NCBI GenBank assembly: GCA_934045075.1 | Contig: OW203726.1 | Location: 4,907,535-4,971,534, forward strand | From: Yponomeuta sedellus | Taxonomy: Eukaryota; Arthropoda; Insecta; Lepidoptera; Yponomeutidae | Direction of reading: 5' to 3' | DNA length: 64,000 bases | Shown: positions 11,080 to 20,154 of the stretch, one piece after another | Numbering within the stretch: position 1 is the first letter of the stretch | Layout of the letters: each line of letters begins with the position of its first letter | Notes under the pieces: generated by a model | What the model was told of the DNA's origin: nothing | What the model saw: only the letters and a program-made list of their open reading frames with translations | Databases searched by the model: none | Made by a program: the position numbers and the translations under genes

Positions 11080-11181
11080 GCTTGCCAACCAACCCGGACT
11101 TGGCCCCCGTGGTGGAGTATGGCCTAACCTTCCTGCGGCCCAGGAAGAGACCCGTGCCCCAGCAGTGGGGGTTGATATCGA
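11080..11181 (+). mobile_element. SINE A tail fragment
   Basis: Contains CCAACCCGGACTTGGCCCCC, GTGGTGGAGTATGGCCTAAC and the end GTTGATATCGAG; the 5S-like head and the body start are absent. Confidence 0.8.
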
Positions 11182-11334
11182 GTAAGGCCAGTTATAAGAG
11201 CCTTCGTTGGTCCAGCGGTTATTTGCTTTATTAAAAACAACGAAAATGTTCGCTTCCCGCTGCGGTTTGCTGTACTTTGACTTCTAACAAATGACCAAAG
11301 GTCTTTGACTTCTAACAAATCACCTATGGTTGCC

Positions 11335-11450
11335 TGGAAGAAATTGCTTTTAGTAGTAAGGCCGCCATTTGTACTATATTTTTTATATTATATTTTTTAT
11401 AGTAATTTCTGTGTGCAATAAAGAATATTCTATCTAACTATCTATCTAAC
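11335..11450 (+). repeat. LINE-type tail K
   Basis: AAATTGCTTTTAGTAGTAAGG, CCGCCATTTGTACTATA and GTGCAATAAAGAATATTC, followed by (TATC)n. Gives the sense orientation of the family, with an AATAAA just upstream of the simple-sequence tail. Confidence 0.6.
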
Positions 11451-11951
11451 TTTGGGTCAGTCCAACGCGTCAAACCCTTTGAATAGGTAATTAAAATTTG
11501 TTTTAAACGAGAGTTATCTGCGAGCTGTCATGAAACAATAATTCTAGTCAAATAAAAAAACCACGCACCGTATAATATCCAATAAATTTTCGTCAAGAAC
11601 ACAGAGTTATCTTGTCTCTCTTTTTGATACAGAAACTTTATTGCATTAAAAGCTAACACTGTGTAGTGGCTTTGGTACACCGGGCATCGTCTTGTTCTAT
11701 TGACAGTTCTCAACAATATTAATTAACCATTGCCTGTGCTTTAATACAGCCTTTGAGAACATCAAAGGATCAAAACCAATACGCGCTGAAAATTGAGATA
11801 GCCTGGCTCCGCGCTGCCGCGAGGCTGTTAAGGCGGCTCGGTGTGGATTGGTCTAAATATATTACATAATCTGAAATATAATTACACAAATAGGCATTAC
11901 CACTATTAAACTCACTCTCTCTTACGTACACTCCTCATCTCCCTTGCTTGT
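11451..11951. other. left flank of the Gypsy-type element, nothing recognisable
   Basis: AT-rich pre-insertion sequence with no domain in the open frame at 11528-11716. Confidence 0.4.
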
Positions 11952-11956
11952 ATAGT
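11952..11956. repeat. target-site duplication ATAGT, left
   Basis: ATAGT abuts the outer TG of the left inverted repeat and is matched exactly by 16202-16206. Five bases is the usual duplication size for Gypsy-class DDE integrases. Confidence 0.85.
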
Positions 11957-12058
11957 TGTGATGTATGCGCACCGCCACAGAGCGGTACTTTCGGCCAATC
12001 AGTAATAAACTATCTACCGACGATAGCGCGCGTTTCATTTGGCACTAAATACCTCAGT
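11957..12058 (+). repeat. left terminal inverted repeat (3' end of the element)
   Basis: This begins TGTGATGTATGCGCACC and ends ACTAAATACCTCAGT. It is identical, base for base, to the reverse complement of 16100-16201; the match extends one base outward through the target duplication. Read on this strand it contains AATAAA at 12004-12009. The Gag-Pol frame, coming from the right, ends at 12035 inside it. The sequence just inside the repeat (12059-12100) holds no obvious purine tract in element sense. Confidence 0.95.
12004..12009 (+). promoter_or_regulatory. AATAAA polyadenylation-like signal, antisense at the element's 3' end
   Basis: AATAAA lies on the plus strand in the left repeat. Its inverted partner at 16154-16149 is in sense orientation near the element's 5' end. 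A sense transcript therefore meets this signal at its start but not at its 3' end, contrary to the usual LTR arrangement. Confidence 0.6.
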
Positions 12059-15000
12059 ATCCAAAAATGGCTCTTCCGATCCGTTATCGGTGAAGTTATC
12101 GCGCACACCTTGTATAGCTTCGTTTACTCTTTGTTGTGATAATGCGTCATTGATAAGCGGTGCGGTCTCAGCGCTAGGCGTGTCGCACGAAGACAGGTTT
12201 GGTGAGGGGGGCGGGACGGGAGGTACCAGCTGCGCGCGCGCGGCAGCGGCCGGCGGCGGCGGCGGCGGCGCGCTCGCATTTTGTCGAGACTGAGTACACT
12301 GCATCCTTGTTCCAGTAAATCTTATTAACTGATCTATGTGCCTGTTCACAAAGGCGTTGTATTTATCTGCATAAACCAAATACATCCTTTGTCCTATTAT
12401 TTTTGTTACAACTCCTACAGTCCAGATCGGTTTTCTAGCGACAAACCACCTTAGCCATACTTTGTCACCAATATTAAATCTCCTAGTTTTTGTTTTTTCA
12501 GAAGTTTTTTTTATGGTTTCGGTTTTTGAGGATGGTATCACTAAATCAAGTTTACATCGCAAGTCACGCCCATACATCAATTTTGCCGGTGTGGTGCCTG
12601 TGGAGCAGTGTATGCTGTTTCGGTAATGAAATAGGTAACTCAAAAGTGACTCATCGACATTTTGTAGTGTGGCCTGACTGAGAATGCATTTTAACATCTT
12701 CTTGCAAGTCCTGACTGAGTTCTCAGCCTGGCCATTGCTGGCTGGATGATATATGGGTGATGTGACGTGTTCAATACCGTTAGAAACACAAAACTGGTTA
12801 AACTCTGACGTTTTAATTTTTGTGTCATTGTCTGAACAAATTACCTTAACTAAACCGTACCTAGAAAATAGGTATTTTAACTTGTTAATCAGGGCCTGTG
12901 TAGACGTTCCGCTGCTCATATGGAAGCACTCGAGCCACTTGCTGTAAGCATCTATGACAACCAAGTACACTCTATTTCCTACTGTCATATAGTCAATATG
13001 AATCCGCCACCACGGCTCGGGTGGGCGTGGCCAGGGCGCTGGCGACGCGCGCGGCGGCGCGGGCCGGAGTGCGCTGCACGTGCTGCACGTGCCTACACAC
13101 CGTTCGACGTCTGCGTCTATCCCGGGCCACCACATTCTGCTTCGCGCTGTTCCTTTTGTTTTGACAATGCCAAAGTGGCCCTTGTGTAGTTCTATTAAAA
13201 GACGGTCTCGGAGAGACTTCGGTATGACTACCCTATGGCCGCGCATTAAGCAACCTTGCTCGACTTCTAAGTCCGATTTGCAACGAAAATAGGGTTGTAT
13301 GGAAGCACAAGTTACTTTCCTCGGCCAACCGTTCTGCATGTACTTCCTAACTGTTTGCAACGTGCGATCAGTTAAAGTGGCTGCCCTAACGTCTTCGACT
13401 GTTATGGGTAACGTGGTGTCGTTGAGGAAATGAGCAAAAACGACGTCTTCGTCGTCGTTTTCCGGCTCCATGTGACATAGCGGCAATGGCGCTCGAGAAA
13501 AATAGTCAGCTATCACGTTTTTCTCCGAGGGGGTGTATTGTATAATATAATTATACGCCGATAGGTAAATAGCGTACCGCTGTAGTCGCGACGCTGCCAT
13601 CACTGAGATGCCATTTTTCTTACCAAAAATAGCTAATAGGGGCTTATGGTCAGTTTTTAAAACAAACGGAACATCTCGGCCAAACAAATATTGATGGAAA
13701 TACTTCACACCAAAAACTATAGCCAATGCTTCCTTTTGTATCTGGCTATAGTTTCTCTCACTCGTCGAGAGGGACCTAGAGGCAAATGCTAAAGGGCGTT
13801 CGTGTCCTTCGGGGCCCTGTTCCAATGTCGCCCCCAGCCCGCCGGGCCCAGCGTCAACGCTCAGCACGAGGCGCGCCTCAGGGTCAAAGTGTGCCAGCAC
13901 ACGATCTGAGGCTAGTTCCCTCGTTATCTCATCGAACGCTGATTCCTGTCGAGCGCCCCATTCCCAGTCTGCATCATCTCGAAGCAATTCGTTTAAAGGG
14001 TTCAAAATCGTGGATGCATTGGGAATGAACTTCCGATAATAGTTCACCATGCCCAAGAAACGTTTCACTTCCCTTACATTTGTGGGCCGCGGCGATTTGC
14101 ATATAGCTTCAACCTTTTTCGAACAGGTTCTTAGGCCATGCTTATCGATGACGTATCCTAAATAGGTGACGCTATCGCGAAAAAATTCACATTTTTTCTT
14201 TTGTAATCTGAGACCTGCCTCTTGCAATCTCTGTAGGACCCTTTCTAGTCTTTCTAAATGGATATCTTTCGTTGGACCTGTGACACAAATATCGTCCAAC
14301 CATACCACGCAACCTTCTATACCTACAAGTAGGGTTTCTATAGCACGCTGGAAAATTGCTGGCGCGTTAGCCAGGCCGAAGACCAGTCTCGTATATTTAA
14401 ATAACCCTTTACTAGTGCTAATCGTAGTCAGGTCTTGCGACCCATCTTCTTCACTAAGTTCCAGCTGATTGTATGCCATCGAAAGATCAATCTTAGAGTA
14501 ATGTTCACCTCCTCTAAGTTTAGCAAACACCTCTTCAATACGCGGCATGGGGTATCGTTCTATTTCAATGTTTTTATTGACTGTCAAAGCGTAGTCTCCA
14601 CATATTCTTATGTTTCCGTCGGCCTTCAACGCGGGTACAATAGGTGTACCGTACTCAGAATATGTGGTAGGTACTATGACCCCTAATTTCACTAGACGCT
14701 CTAATTCGTTCTCGACTTTGTCTTGAAGAGCAAAAGGTACAGGTCTAGGTTTAAAAAATTTCGGTAGTGCACCCGTTTTCACCTTTAAGTGGACTTTAAA
14801 CTTATTAAATCGCCCTAGTTCGTCCTTCCATAAGTCAGCAAAACGTCGTAACAAGTCACCTATCTCATTATCTGAACTGTGTATGTTGTTTAGTGAAGTG
14901 AATGCTATATTGAACGCAGACATAAAATCTCGCCCTAATAAAGGCGGGCCACCATTCTTTACTACATAGATTTTCAAGTGGCTCGTCTTGTTTTCGTACT

Positions 15001-16072
15001 TGACGGTAGCTGTAAAAAACCCAATCGGCTTGATTTTATGTCCGGTATAAAAACATAACTTAAAATTACATTGTGATAACTTATATTTAGAGAAAAGCTG
15101 TAACCATAGTTGCTCAGAACAGACTGATATCCCTGAACCTGAATCAATTTCCATAGTTATTGTCTGGTCGTTGATTAAAACATTGATTTTACATGGATTA
15201 TTTTCAACATACCTCATGTTAAACATCTTGCATTCGTCGCAATCGCTATCAGAACCAGAATCGTTCTGATCAGCCTCGACCGGAGTAATGTTATTTATCC
15301 GCGATTTACACTTCTTTGCACTGCACACCTTTTTTAGATGACCTTTTTTCCCACAACACTGACACTTGTAGTTCTTGTAGCGACATGAAACTGCCTCGTG
15401 ACTCTTCAAGCCACATATCTCGCAGCCGTTTCGCGAGCCGTCGCGTGCTGCTGAGGACTGCGAAGGTCCCGGTCGCGCCCGGCCGCCCCTACTACTACTA
15501 CTCATCCGAAAAACAGGTTCCTCCTTGACGTGTATTCCTTCTCCCCCTGCTGCAGCTGATTTGGCCATCCTCACGCATGCCGATTGCTGCGCCACTTCCA
15601 ATGCTTTCGCCACCGTCAGGGTTTTTTCGTCTTGTTCGAACAGTTTGTTCCGCTCTGGTCCGTCTGGCAGCCCCAAGATGAAACGGTCGCGCAGTACCGT
15701 ATCCAGAGCAGCTCCAAAGTCACAGAAGACGGCTAGGCCTCTGAGTCGCACCAGCCACTCCTCCATAGTTTCACCCACTCCTTTTGTGGCCGCATAGAAC
15801 CTGGCTCGATCAGCGAACGTGGACCTCTTAGGGGAAAAATGCGTATTCAAGGCGGTAACCAGCTCCTCGAAGGTTAAGGTTTCAATGCTGCGCGGGTGTA
15901 CGAGATTTATTGCTAGGCGGTAGGCATCTTCCGACAAATACGTTAGTAAAACGCTATTCTTATTTTCCGTGATTTTGTTTACTTTGATAAAGTTATTCAA
16001 ACGGTCCCGGAAGATATCCCACGCATGCACTTTGTAGTCGAAACATGTTAAATTGCCGAGATACGTAGACAT
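12035..16072 (-). CDS. Gag-Pol polyprotein of the Gypsy-type element
   Basis: This is a single 1345-residue frame with no frameshift between gag and pol. Gag-like N-terminus is about 1-200. Two CX2CX4HX4C zinc knuckles lie at C217-C230 and C237-C250. The aspartic protease has DSG at 310-312 and LLGRD at 378-382. Reverse transcriptase spans about 430-610, with catalytic D529 (YSKIDL), VFGLANAP near 564-571 and WLDD at 591-594, where Tyr is usual in place of Trp. RNase H spans about 735-860, with D740, E781, D808 and D856. The integrase zinc region has H963, H966, C996 and C999. The catalytic triad is D1027, D1081, E1117, an exact D-X35-E. A GPY/F-like C-terminal domain is at about 1199-1250, followed by a proline/alanine-rich tail. 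The ATG chosen is the first after the primer-binding site. The last seven codons and the stop lie inside the 3' inverted repeat. All key catalytic residues are present, so the protein is potentially active. Envelope: none. Confidence 0.95.
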   Translation of the reverse strand: MSTYLGNLTCFDYKVHAWDIFRDRLNNFIKVNKITENKNSVLLTYLSEDAYRLAINLVHPRSIETLTFEELVTALNTHFSPKRSTFADRARFYAATKGVGETMEEWLVRLRGLAVFCDFGAALDTVLRDRFILGLPDGPERNKLFEQDEKTLTVAKALEVAQQSACVRMAKSAAAGGEGIHVKEEPVFRMSSSSRGGRARPGPSQSSAARDGSRNGCEICGLKSHEAVSCRYKNYKCQCCGKKGHLKKVCSAKKCKSRINNITPVEADQNDSGSDSDCDECKMFNMRYVENNPCKINVLINDQTITMEIDSGSGISVCSEQLWLQLFSKYKLSQCNFKLCFYTGHKIKPIGFFTATVKYENKTSHLKIYVVKNGGPPLLGRDFMSAFNIAFTSLNNIHSSDNEIGDLLRRFADLWKDELGRFNKFKVHLKVKTGALPKFFKPRPVPFALQDKVENELERLVKLGVIVPTTYSEYGTPIVPALKADGNIRICGDYALTVNKNIEIERYPMPRIEEVFAKLRGGEHYSKIDLSMAYNQLELSEEDGSQDLTTISTSKGLFKYTRLVFGLANAPAIFQRAIETLLVGIEGCVVWLDDICVTGPTKDIHLERLERVLQRLQEAGLRLQKKKCEFFRDSVTYLGYVIDKHGLRTCSKKVEAICKSPRPTNVREVKRFLGMVNYYRKFIPNASTILNPLNELLRDDADWEWGARQESAFDEITRELASDRVLAHFDPEARLVLSVDAGPGGLGATLEQGPEGHERPLAFASRSLSTSERNYSQIQKEALAIVFGVKYFHQYLFGRDVPFVLKTDHKPLLAIFGKKNGISVMAASRLQRYAIYLSAYNYIIQYTPSEKNVIADYFSRAPLPLCHMEPENDDEDVVFAHFLNDTTLPITVEDVRAATLTDRTLQTVRKYMQNGWPRKVTCASIQPYFRCKSDLEVEQGCLMRGHRVVIPKSLRDRLLIELHKGHFGIVKTKGTARSRMWWPGIDADVERCVGTCSTCSALRPAPPRASPAPWPRPPEPWWRIHIDYMTVGNRVYLVVIDAYSKWLECFHMSSGTSTQALINKLKYLFSRYGLVKVICSDNDTKIKTSEFNQFCVSNGIEHVTSPIYHPASNGQAENSVRTCKKMLKCILSQATLQNVDESLLSYLFHYRNSIHCSTGTTPAKLMYGRDLRCKLDLVIPSSKTETIKKTSEKTKTRRFNIGDKVWLRWFVARKPIWTVGVVTKIIGQRMYLVYADKYNAFVNRHIDQLIRFTGTRMQCTQSRQNASAPPPPPPAAAARAQLVPPVPPPSPNLSSCDTPSAETAPLINDALSQQRVNEAIQGVRDNFTDNGSEEPFLDTEVFSAK

Positions 16073-16085
16073 TATTTAAAATTCA

Positions 16086-16100
16086 CCAGCCTCGTCGTCA
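16086..16100 (-). promoter_or_regulatory. primer-binding site, tRNA-Ser(GCT)-like
   Basis: In element sense this reads TGACGACGAGGCTGG, starting two bases after the CA end of the 5' repeat. It matches the complement of an insect tRNA-Ser(GCT) 3' end including CCA (expected TGGCGACGAGG...TGG) at 13 of 15 positions by eye; the mismatches are at bases 3 and 12. This is where first-strand synthesis would start in a standard LTR retrotransposon. Confidence 0.7.
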
Positions 16101-16201
16101 CTGAGGTATTTAGTGCCAAATGAAACGCGCGCTATCGTCGGTAGATAGTTTATTACTGATTGGCCGAAAGTACCGCTCTGTGGCGGTGCGCATACATCAC
16201 A
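16100..16201 (-). repeat. right terminal inverted repeat (5' end, LTR-like)
   Basis: In element sense this starts TGTGATG and runs to ACCTCAGT, with a CA dinucleotide at 16103-16102 that would be a normal LTR 3' end. It is identical to the left repeat in inverted orientation. In sense orientation it carries AATAAA at 16154-16149. It probably holds the promoter, given its position upstream of the leader, but no clear TATA box is visible. At about 100 bp it is short for an LTR, although very short LTRs are known in Mag-type elements. Confidence 0.95.
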
Positions 16202-16206
16202 ATAGT
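16202..16206. repeat. target-site duplication ATAGT, right
   Basis: ATAGT directly follows the CA of the right inverted repeat and matches 11952-11956. Together they show the element and its two inverted ends entered the site in one integration event. Confidence 0.85.
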
Positions 16207-17885
16207 ATAGATTATTTGATTTATGAAATTATAGTTGTGCAATTAAGTGGTAAATAAATGACTTTAATACATATAATAAATAATTGGCACATTTTGTGTG
16301 ATGGTATAAAAGTATAATTATTTTTTGAACACTGTCTACAGGTGTACATCTAGTTTAGGTAATGATACACTGTAACACGCGACAATAGCAATTAGAATTA
16401 TACGTATTCTAGATGTGTTTATGTGCCGTTTCCTTTAACAGGTAACCAATTCGGCTATCTTGCATTTCAAAGCTGCTAATACCAACCAGAAATTGTACAC
16501 TGTTCGAACCACAAAGAATAATTAATTATTGTCTTATAACAAATTATTATTATCGAATTCGTACAGTTAATGAGCCAGCGAGAGGAAAAGTGGACGTCAT
16601 AAACGCCTTGTATGAAGACTAAACCATACCAAACCGCCTTAAGATTAAATAGAGACTTCAGGGCGGCGATGAGTGAACTTTACCCGCAATGCGTTTGCCA
16701 TTGAGACCGCAGTACTGCCGCTGTATGTGTGTGTGGATGAGAGGCTGCGTATAAAGCAGCCTTTGAATAGCACAAAGCATTCGGCAAAACGGCTTATTTT
16801 TCAGGTTTATACCCGTATTATATTTTCTTAAGTCCTATAGGGGCATTTTATCACATAACATGTTTATTGTACAGCCTTATTTATTGTACAGGTCGACCGT
16901 AACATTTTTGTTGAGGCTAAATCGTCCTTAACGTAACTGTGCGACTGAACGTATGTAAAGGTTGATGTGCTGTGGACTATACAAACTGAACTTGTTTATA
17001 TTCTAGGTATAATCCCCGGCAGATATCTTGACTGAAAATTCGCGCAGTCGCGATGAGGTTAAGGGCGACGACACGTAAGAGTATTTTTCAATATTATTTG
17101 TTAATTAAATGTTTGTTTAAAGAATTCGAAGTCACCTTTTGTCCCCGCAAATTCGACGCGAAATACGCAATCAAATTATTTGTTCAAGTTATTTGTCGGG
17201 CATTATACCGGTACAAGGCGCTATTGGTAAGCTTAACTTAGGAACAGGTGATCCCGTTGGATGAAGACACTAAAAAAAAGTAGAAAGACAATAGGTGAAT
17301 AAAGTTTACATAACATTTAAACAGTATTTCAATTAGTACGTAAAACAAGGACAGGTGTTTACAATTTACTATTAGTTTACTTATTTCGCCTGGGTGCATT
17401 AACTCAGGTGAATTAAGTAAACGTCGGGGTTGTCTTTGGCTTTTGCATGTACTTAGTGACATGATTTAAAATAATAATAATGTTGAATTTCGATTGTGAT
17501 CTGCTCTTCAGCGATCTTGTACTAGAGAAGCTGAAACGAAGCCTTCTACGCTTTCTTCGAAGGAGGTGAACCAATAAGGACCGCGCATGCCAAATAATAT
17601 ACTACGGTTCACGAACAAAGGAAAAGGGTCCACAGACAAAGCAAACGCGTCAGATCACCACGTCCAGATCATGGCGAGAAAACGAATGATGTAATGTAAA
17701 ACGTAAATTACTTATTTGGGTTTGAGACTAAACGCACTGCATTCTCCGCTACAATTCAAATAGGCGCGCTTCTGAAATACCATAAAGATTCGTTCATTCC
17801 ATTCGCTCACTTTTTGCCATGCTAGGCGCACGTTAAAAACTTTCTGTTTGTCTGAACTTTCAAAACTGCCGTCCGACGTGTGTTT
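16207..17885. other. right flank of the Gypsy-type element, nothing recognisable
   Basis: About 1.7 kb without a supported gene or repeat. Short frames at 17053 and 17238 show no domain. Confidence 0.4.
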
Positions 17886-18125
17886 AAAGATTTTTTTTTT
17901 ATTTTTTTTTACAAAAACAAAAAACCTTATTCAATTACACAATTACGCCAAACTGCAAAGCAGTTTGTTGGCGAAGCGCTCTATCTCTGTATATAGCTAA
18001 CTTATTTAATACATATATTATTTGTATACATAAACAACATAATACATATTAATGATTCGTCTCAAGTACATTATTATGTTTTCTATGTGTTTTCCTGGCA
18101 CAATAAATAATACTCTTATCTTATG
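17886..18125 (-). repeat. repeat with GCCAACAAACTG hairpin, LINE-tail-like
   Basis: GCCAAACTGCAAAGCAGTTTG at about 17947 forms a short hairpin. Its reverse complement recurs at about 55797-55825 with a similar flanking poly-T/A context. The part beyond (CACAATAAATAATACTCTTA near 18100) resembles an AATAAA-type tail. Confidence 0.4.
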
Positions 18126-18654
18126 TTACATAGGTGTAGTTTTATTTTATCATTAGTTCTTTAAGTTTATATTTAAGTTTAAAGATGAAATTACTCTGTG
18201 AGATCTTGTGTAGATTGTGACTTGGATACCAGCTTCGTCTTTGTCTGTGAATAGAGCACCTTTTCTCTTACCTATTTTATTTCCATATTTCAGTATCAAA
18301 CAACTATGTTAGACTTTCTTCTTTGTTTAGAGTAAGTGCCAATACCTTTCCCATCAATACGTTACGCTGTCAACATCGACTCACCCGGCAGCCTAACCAT
18401 TAATTTCTCGCCTAATTACGCTAAATCAATGAGCAATGACTCGAGCCACGATCGTTTGATTTGCTGATCGTTTATCACGCTTTCGTTCACTCATGGATGC
18501 TCCTAGCTTGATAGGAACAGATGGTTCACTTGGCAACCTGTTCGTCGGTTAGCCCTTGTTCGCCCTTGTCTATATGTCAACGTTATATTAAATTAATAGT
18601 CAACGTGGGAGCTGATAAGAGAATTTTCTAAAAAAAAGGACTGTGGACCGCATG
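18126..18654. other. no recognisable gene or repeat
   Basis: Nothing supported was seen. Confidence 0.4.
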
Positions 18655-18790
18655 TTTATTATTATTATTTTACTTTATTGCACACGAAAAACACAATAAA
18701 GAAAAAAAATTAAGGAAATACATGTACGAAGGCGAGCTTATCTCTGAGATTTCTTCCAGCAAACCTTGGGGAGACGGAGTGGAGATGTGA
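18655..18790 (-). repeat. LINE-type tail K
   Basis: TATTATTATTATTTTACTTT, TTGCACACG, GTACGAAGGCGAGCTTATCT and TTCTTCCAGCAAACCTTGG match the antisense of the K family; the closest copy is at 61905-62045. Confidence 0.65.
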
Positions 18791-19265
18791 AAAAGATCTA
18801 TGCACTCTGTTTATTTTTGTGATAGTAAAAATAATGGGGGTTGGCGGGGTAGGAAGGCCGGAAATTCGTGCACTAACGTTTTCCCGATCCTTGAGCAACA
18901 CAAGGGTCCTTTTCACGATTAAATATAACCTTTTTGTACCCTTGAGGTTTATGGGGGAGCCCCTATAAACCTCAATGGTATATATGAAGCTTGTCAGTTT
19001 GAGCGGTAACACAATCTGTTGATAGCGAAAAACTTTATTTTATGCGGTCTGTACCACTCCGTCTTTCTGTAGTTTCTTGAACTGGGCGGTAGCAGTCAGT
19101 AAACAATATGTCTTGATTGATTAGCCGATAGTACCGGGTATTCAAACGAAGCTATTTTTATTTGCTTTCTACATGTAGTCTCTGGAATACGTGATTTATT
19201 TTCCATTGTGTGTCATCTGTTGTTGCGTTCTATCGACAGCAGTGTGACCTTCATCGTCATGAACG
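18791..19265. other. unassigned, with a short inverted repeat
   Basis: TACCCTTGAGGTTTATGGGG (about 18937) and CCCCTATAAACCTCAATGGTA (about 18960) form an imperfect hairpin. No gene was recognised in the open frame at 18710-19012. Confidence 0.4.
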
Positions 19266-19475
19266 CACGATGTCCCCACCGAAGGGCACGGGTCTCTTCC
19301 CTGAGGTAAGTATAGGCCATACTCCACCACGGGGGCTGAGTCCGGATTGATGGAGCCTTGCCAGACTAGTGACTGGTCTTACTGTCAGAAAACTTTAAGT
19401 TGCCTCCTAAGGCCTCTGACTTGCTCAACGACTGCCATCTATAGACGACAGCCGGCGCCAACTGCTTAACGTGGC
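19266..19475 (-). mobile_element. SINE A, second subfamily, head lost
   Basis: Shares with 45053-45435 the variant body: CCATCTATAGACGACAGCCG, GACTGGTCTTACTGTCAG and GTCCGGATTGATGGAGCCTT. It lacks the 5S-like head. Confidence 0.8.
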
Positions 19476-19479
19476 TTAT

Positions 19480-19575
19480 TATTATTATTATTTTAATTTT
19501 TTATTGCACTAATTACATGAGTAAATGTACAAGGGCGTGCTTAATGCAATTAATAGCTTACGAAGAGGGTTTAAG
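19480..19575 (-). repeat. LINE-type tail K
   Basis: (TTA)n, TTTTTTATTGCACTAATTAC and GTACAAGGGCGTGCTTAATGC match the antisense of the K family. Confidence 0.55.
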
Positions 19576-19608
19576 GTTAATGCTCATCAGTCGGCTCGTT
19601 GGTTATTT

Positions 19609-19765
19609 TTTCATTATCATCGTCATCACTCCACCGCTGCCCTCTGCTGGGTATAGGCCTTCTCCCCCAAATGTCATCTCTCACGATCTCTTGCCAGCCG
19701 CATCCACGGACCCTCCGCCGATTCAACGACATCGTCCGACCATCGGGGCGCTGATCTCCCGACTG
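19609..19765 (-). pseudogene. LINE 3'-end fragment
   Basis: Minus-strand sense ends with CCCAGCAGAGGGCAGCGGTGG-type sequence followed by (GAT)n, preceded by a stretch encoding a basic C-terminal tail (WGRRP near the end). This resembles 3' ends of lepidopteran non-LTR elements of the RTE kind. It is highly truncated. Confidence 0.5.
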
Positions 19766-19947
19766 ATAGTATTCCTATGCTCGCCACTCTCTGATTGCGC
19801 TGGTGCACCAGCTGTATTCGTAACCTCAATATTAGGTTATTTTTCATTTCATTTTTTATTTTTGTCGTTTTGGTGTTTTTTTTTATGGATATATGCTGAA
19901 TATAATTTATCCTATGTCACTTGGGCAAACACGACGAATCGAGTGAT

Positions 19948-20076
19948 ATATTTAGTTATATATTAAACGGGTCAAATCGCGATTATTTATTAGGTAAAAC
20001 GTAATTACCTTATTTCCCGACGTTTGACCCGTTTAATATATAATTGTGTATGAGTATCGCGAATCATTAAGAAATA
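19948..20076 (+). mobile_element. retroposon D
   Basis: TATATTAAACGGGTCAAATCG, GTAAAACGTAATTACCTTAT, TTGACCCGTTTAATATATAA and the 3' end CGAATCATTAAGAAATAC. Imperfect direct repeats (CGAGTGATAT left, CGAGTGAGATAT right) flank it. Confidence 0.75.
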
Positions 20077-20154
20077 CGAGTGAGATATTATTTGTCAAAA
20101 TCTGGCCATTGGTTGAGGAGTTATGAGGGAATATAGAATCGGACATACATACAT

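Larger units (their letters stand above)
11957..16201 (-). mobile_element. Ty3/Gypsy-type retroelement with terminal inverted repeats
   Basis: The element is 4245 bp, with one intact Gag-Pol frame on the minus strand, 102-bp identical terminal repeats in inverted orientation, and a 5-bp duplication ATAGT directly outside both ends (11952-11956 and 16202-16206). The outer ends read TGTGATG...CATCACA. The 5' end (right side) is organised like an LTR element: repeat, then a tRNA-Ser-like primer-binding site, a 27-base leader and the ATG. The 3' end (left side) has no second LTR in direct orientation and instead carries the reverse complement of the 5' repeat. Identical repeats and an unbroken frame point to a recent insertion. 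Domain order RT-RNase H-integrase and the two-knuckle Gag place the protein in Ty3/Gypsy (Metaviridae), perhaps near the Mag group, which also has very short LTRs. The clade is inferred. I know of no named family with this end structure. Confidence 0.9.

Noticed and set aside
12039..15797. Many plus-strand open frames of 60-100 codons under the Gag-Pol gene
   Set aside because: They are antisense shadows of the long minus-strand frame and have no domains.
11957..16201. DIRS-type element, because of the inverted ends
   Set aside because: The protein carries a D,D35E integrase with a zinc-binding region and a protease, not a tyrosine recombinase; there is also a 5-bp target duplication, which DIRS elements lack.
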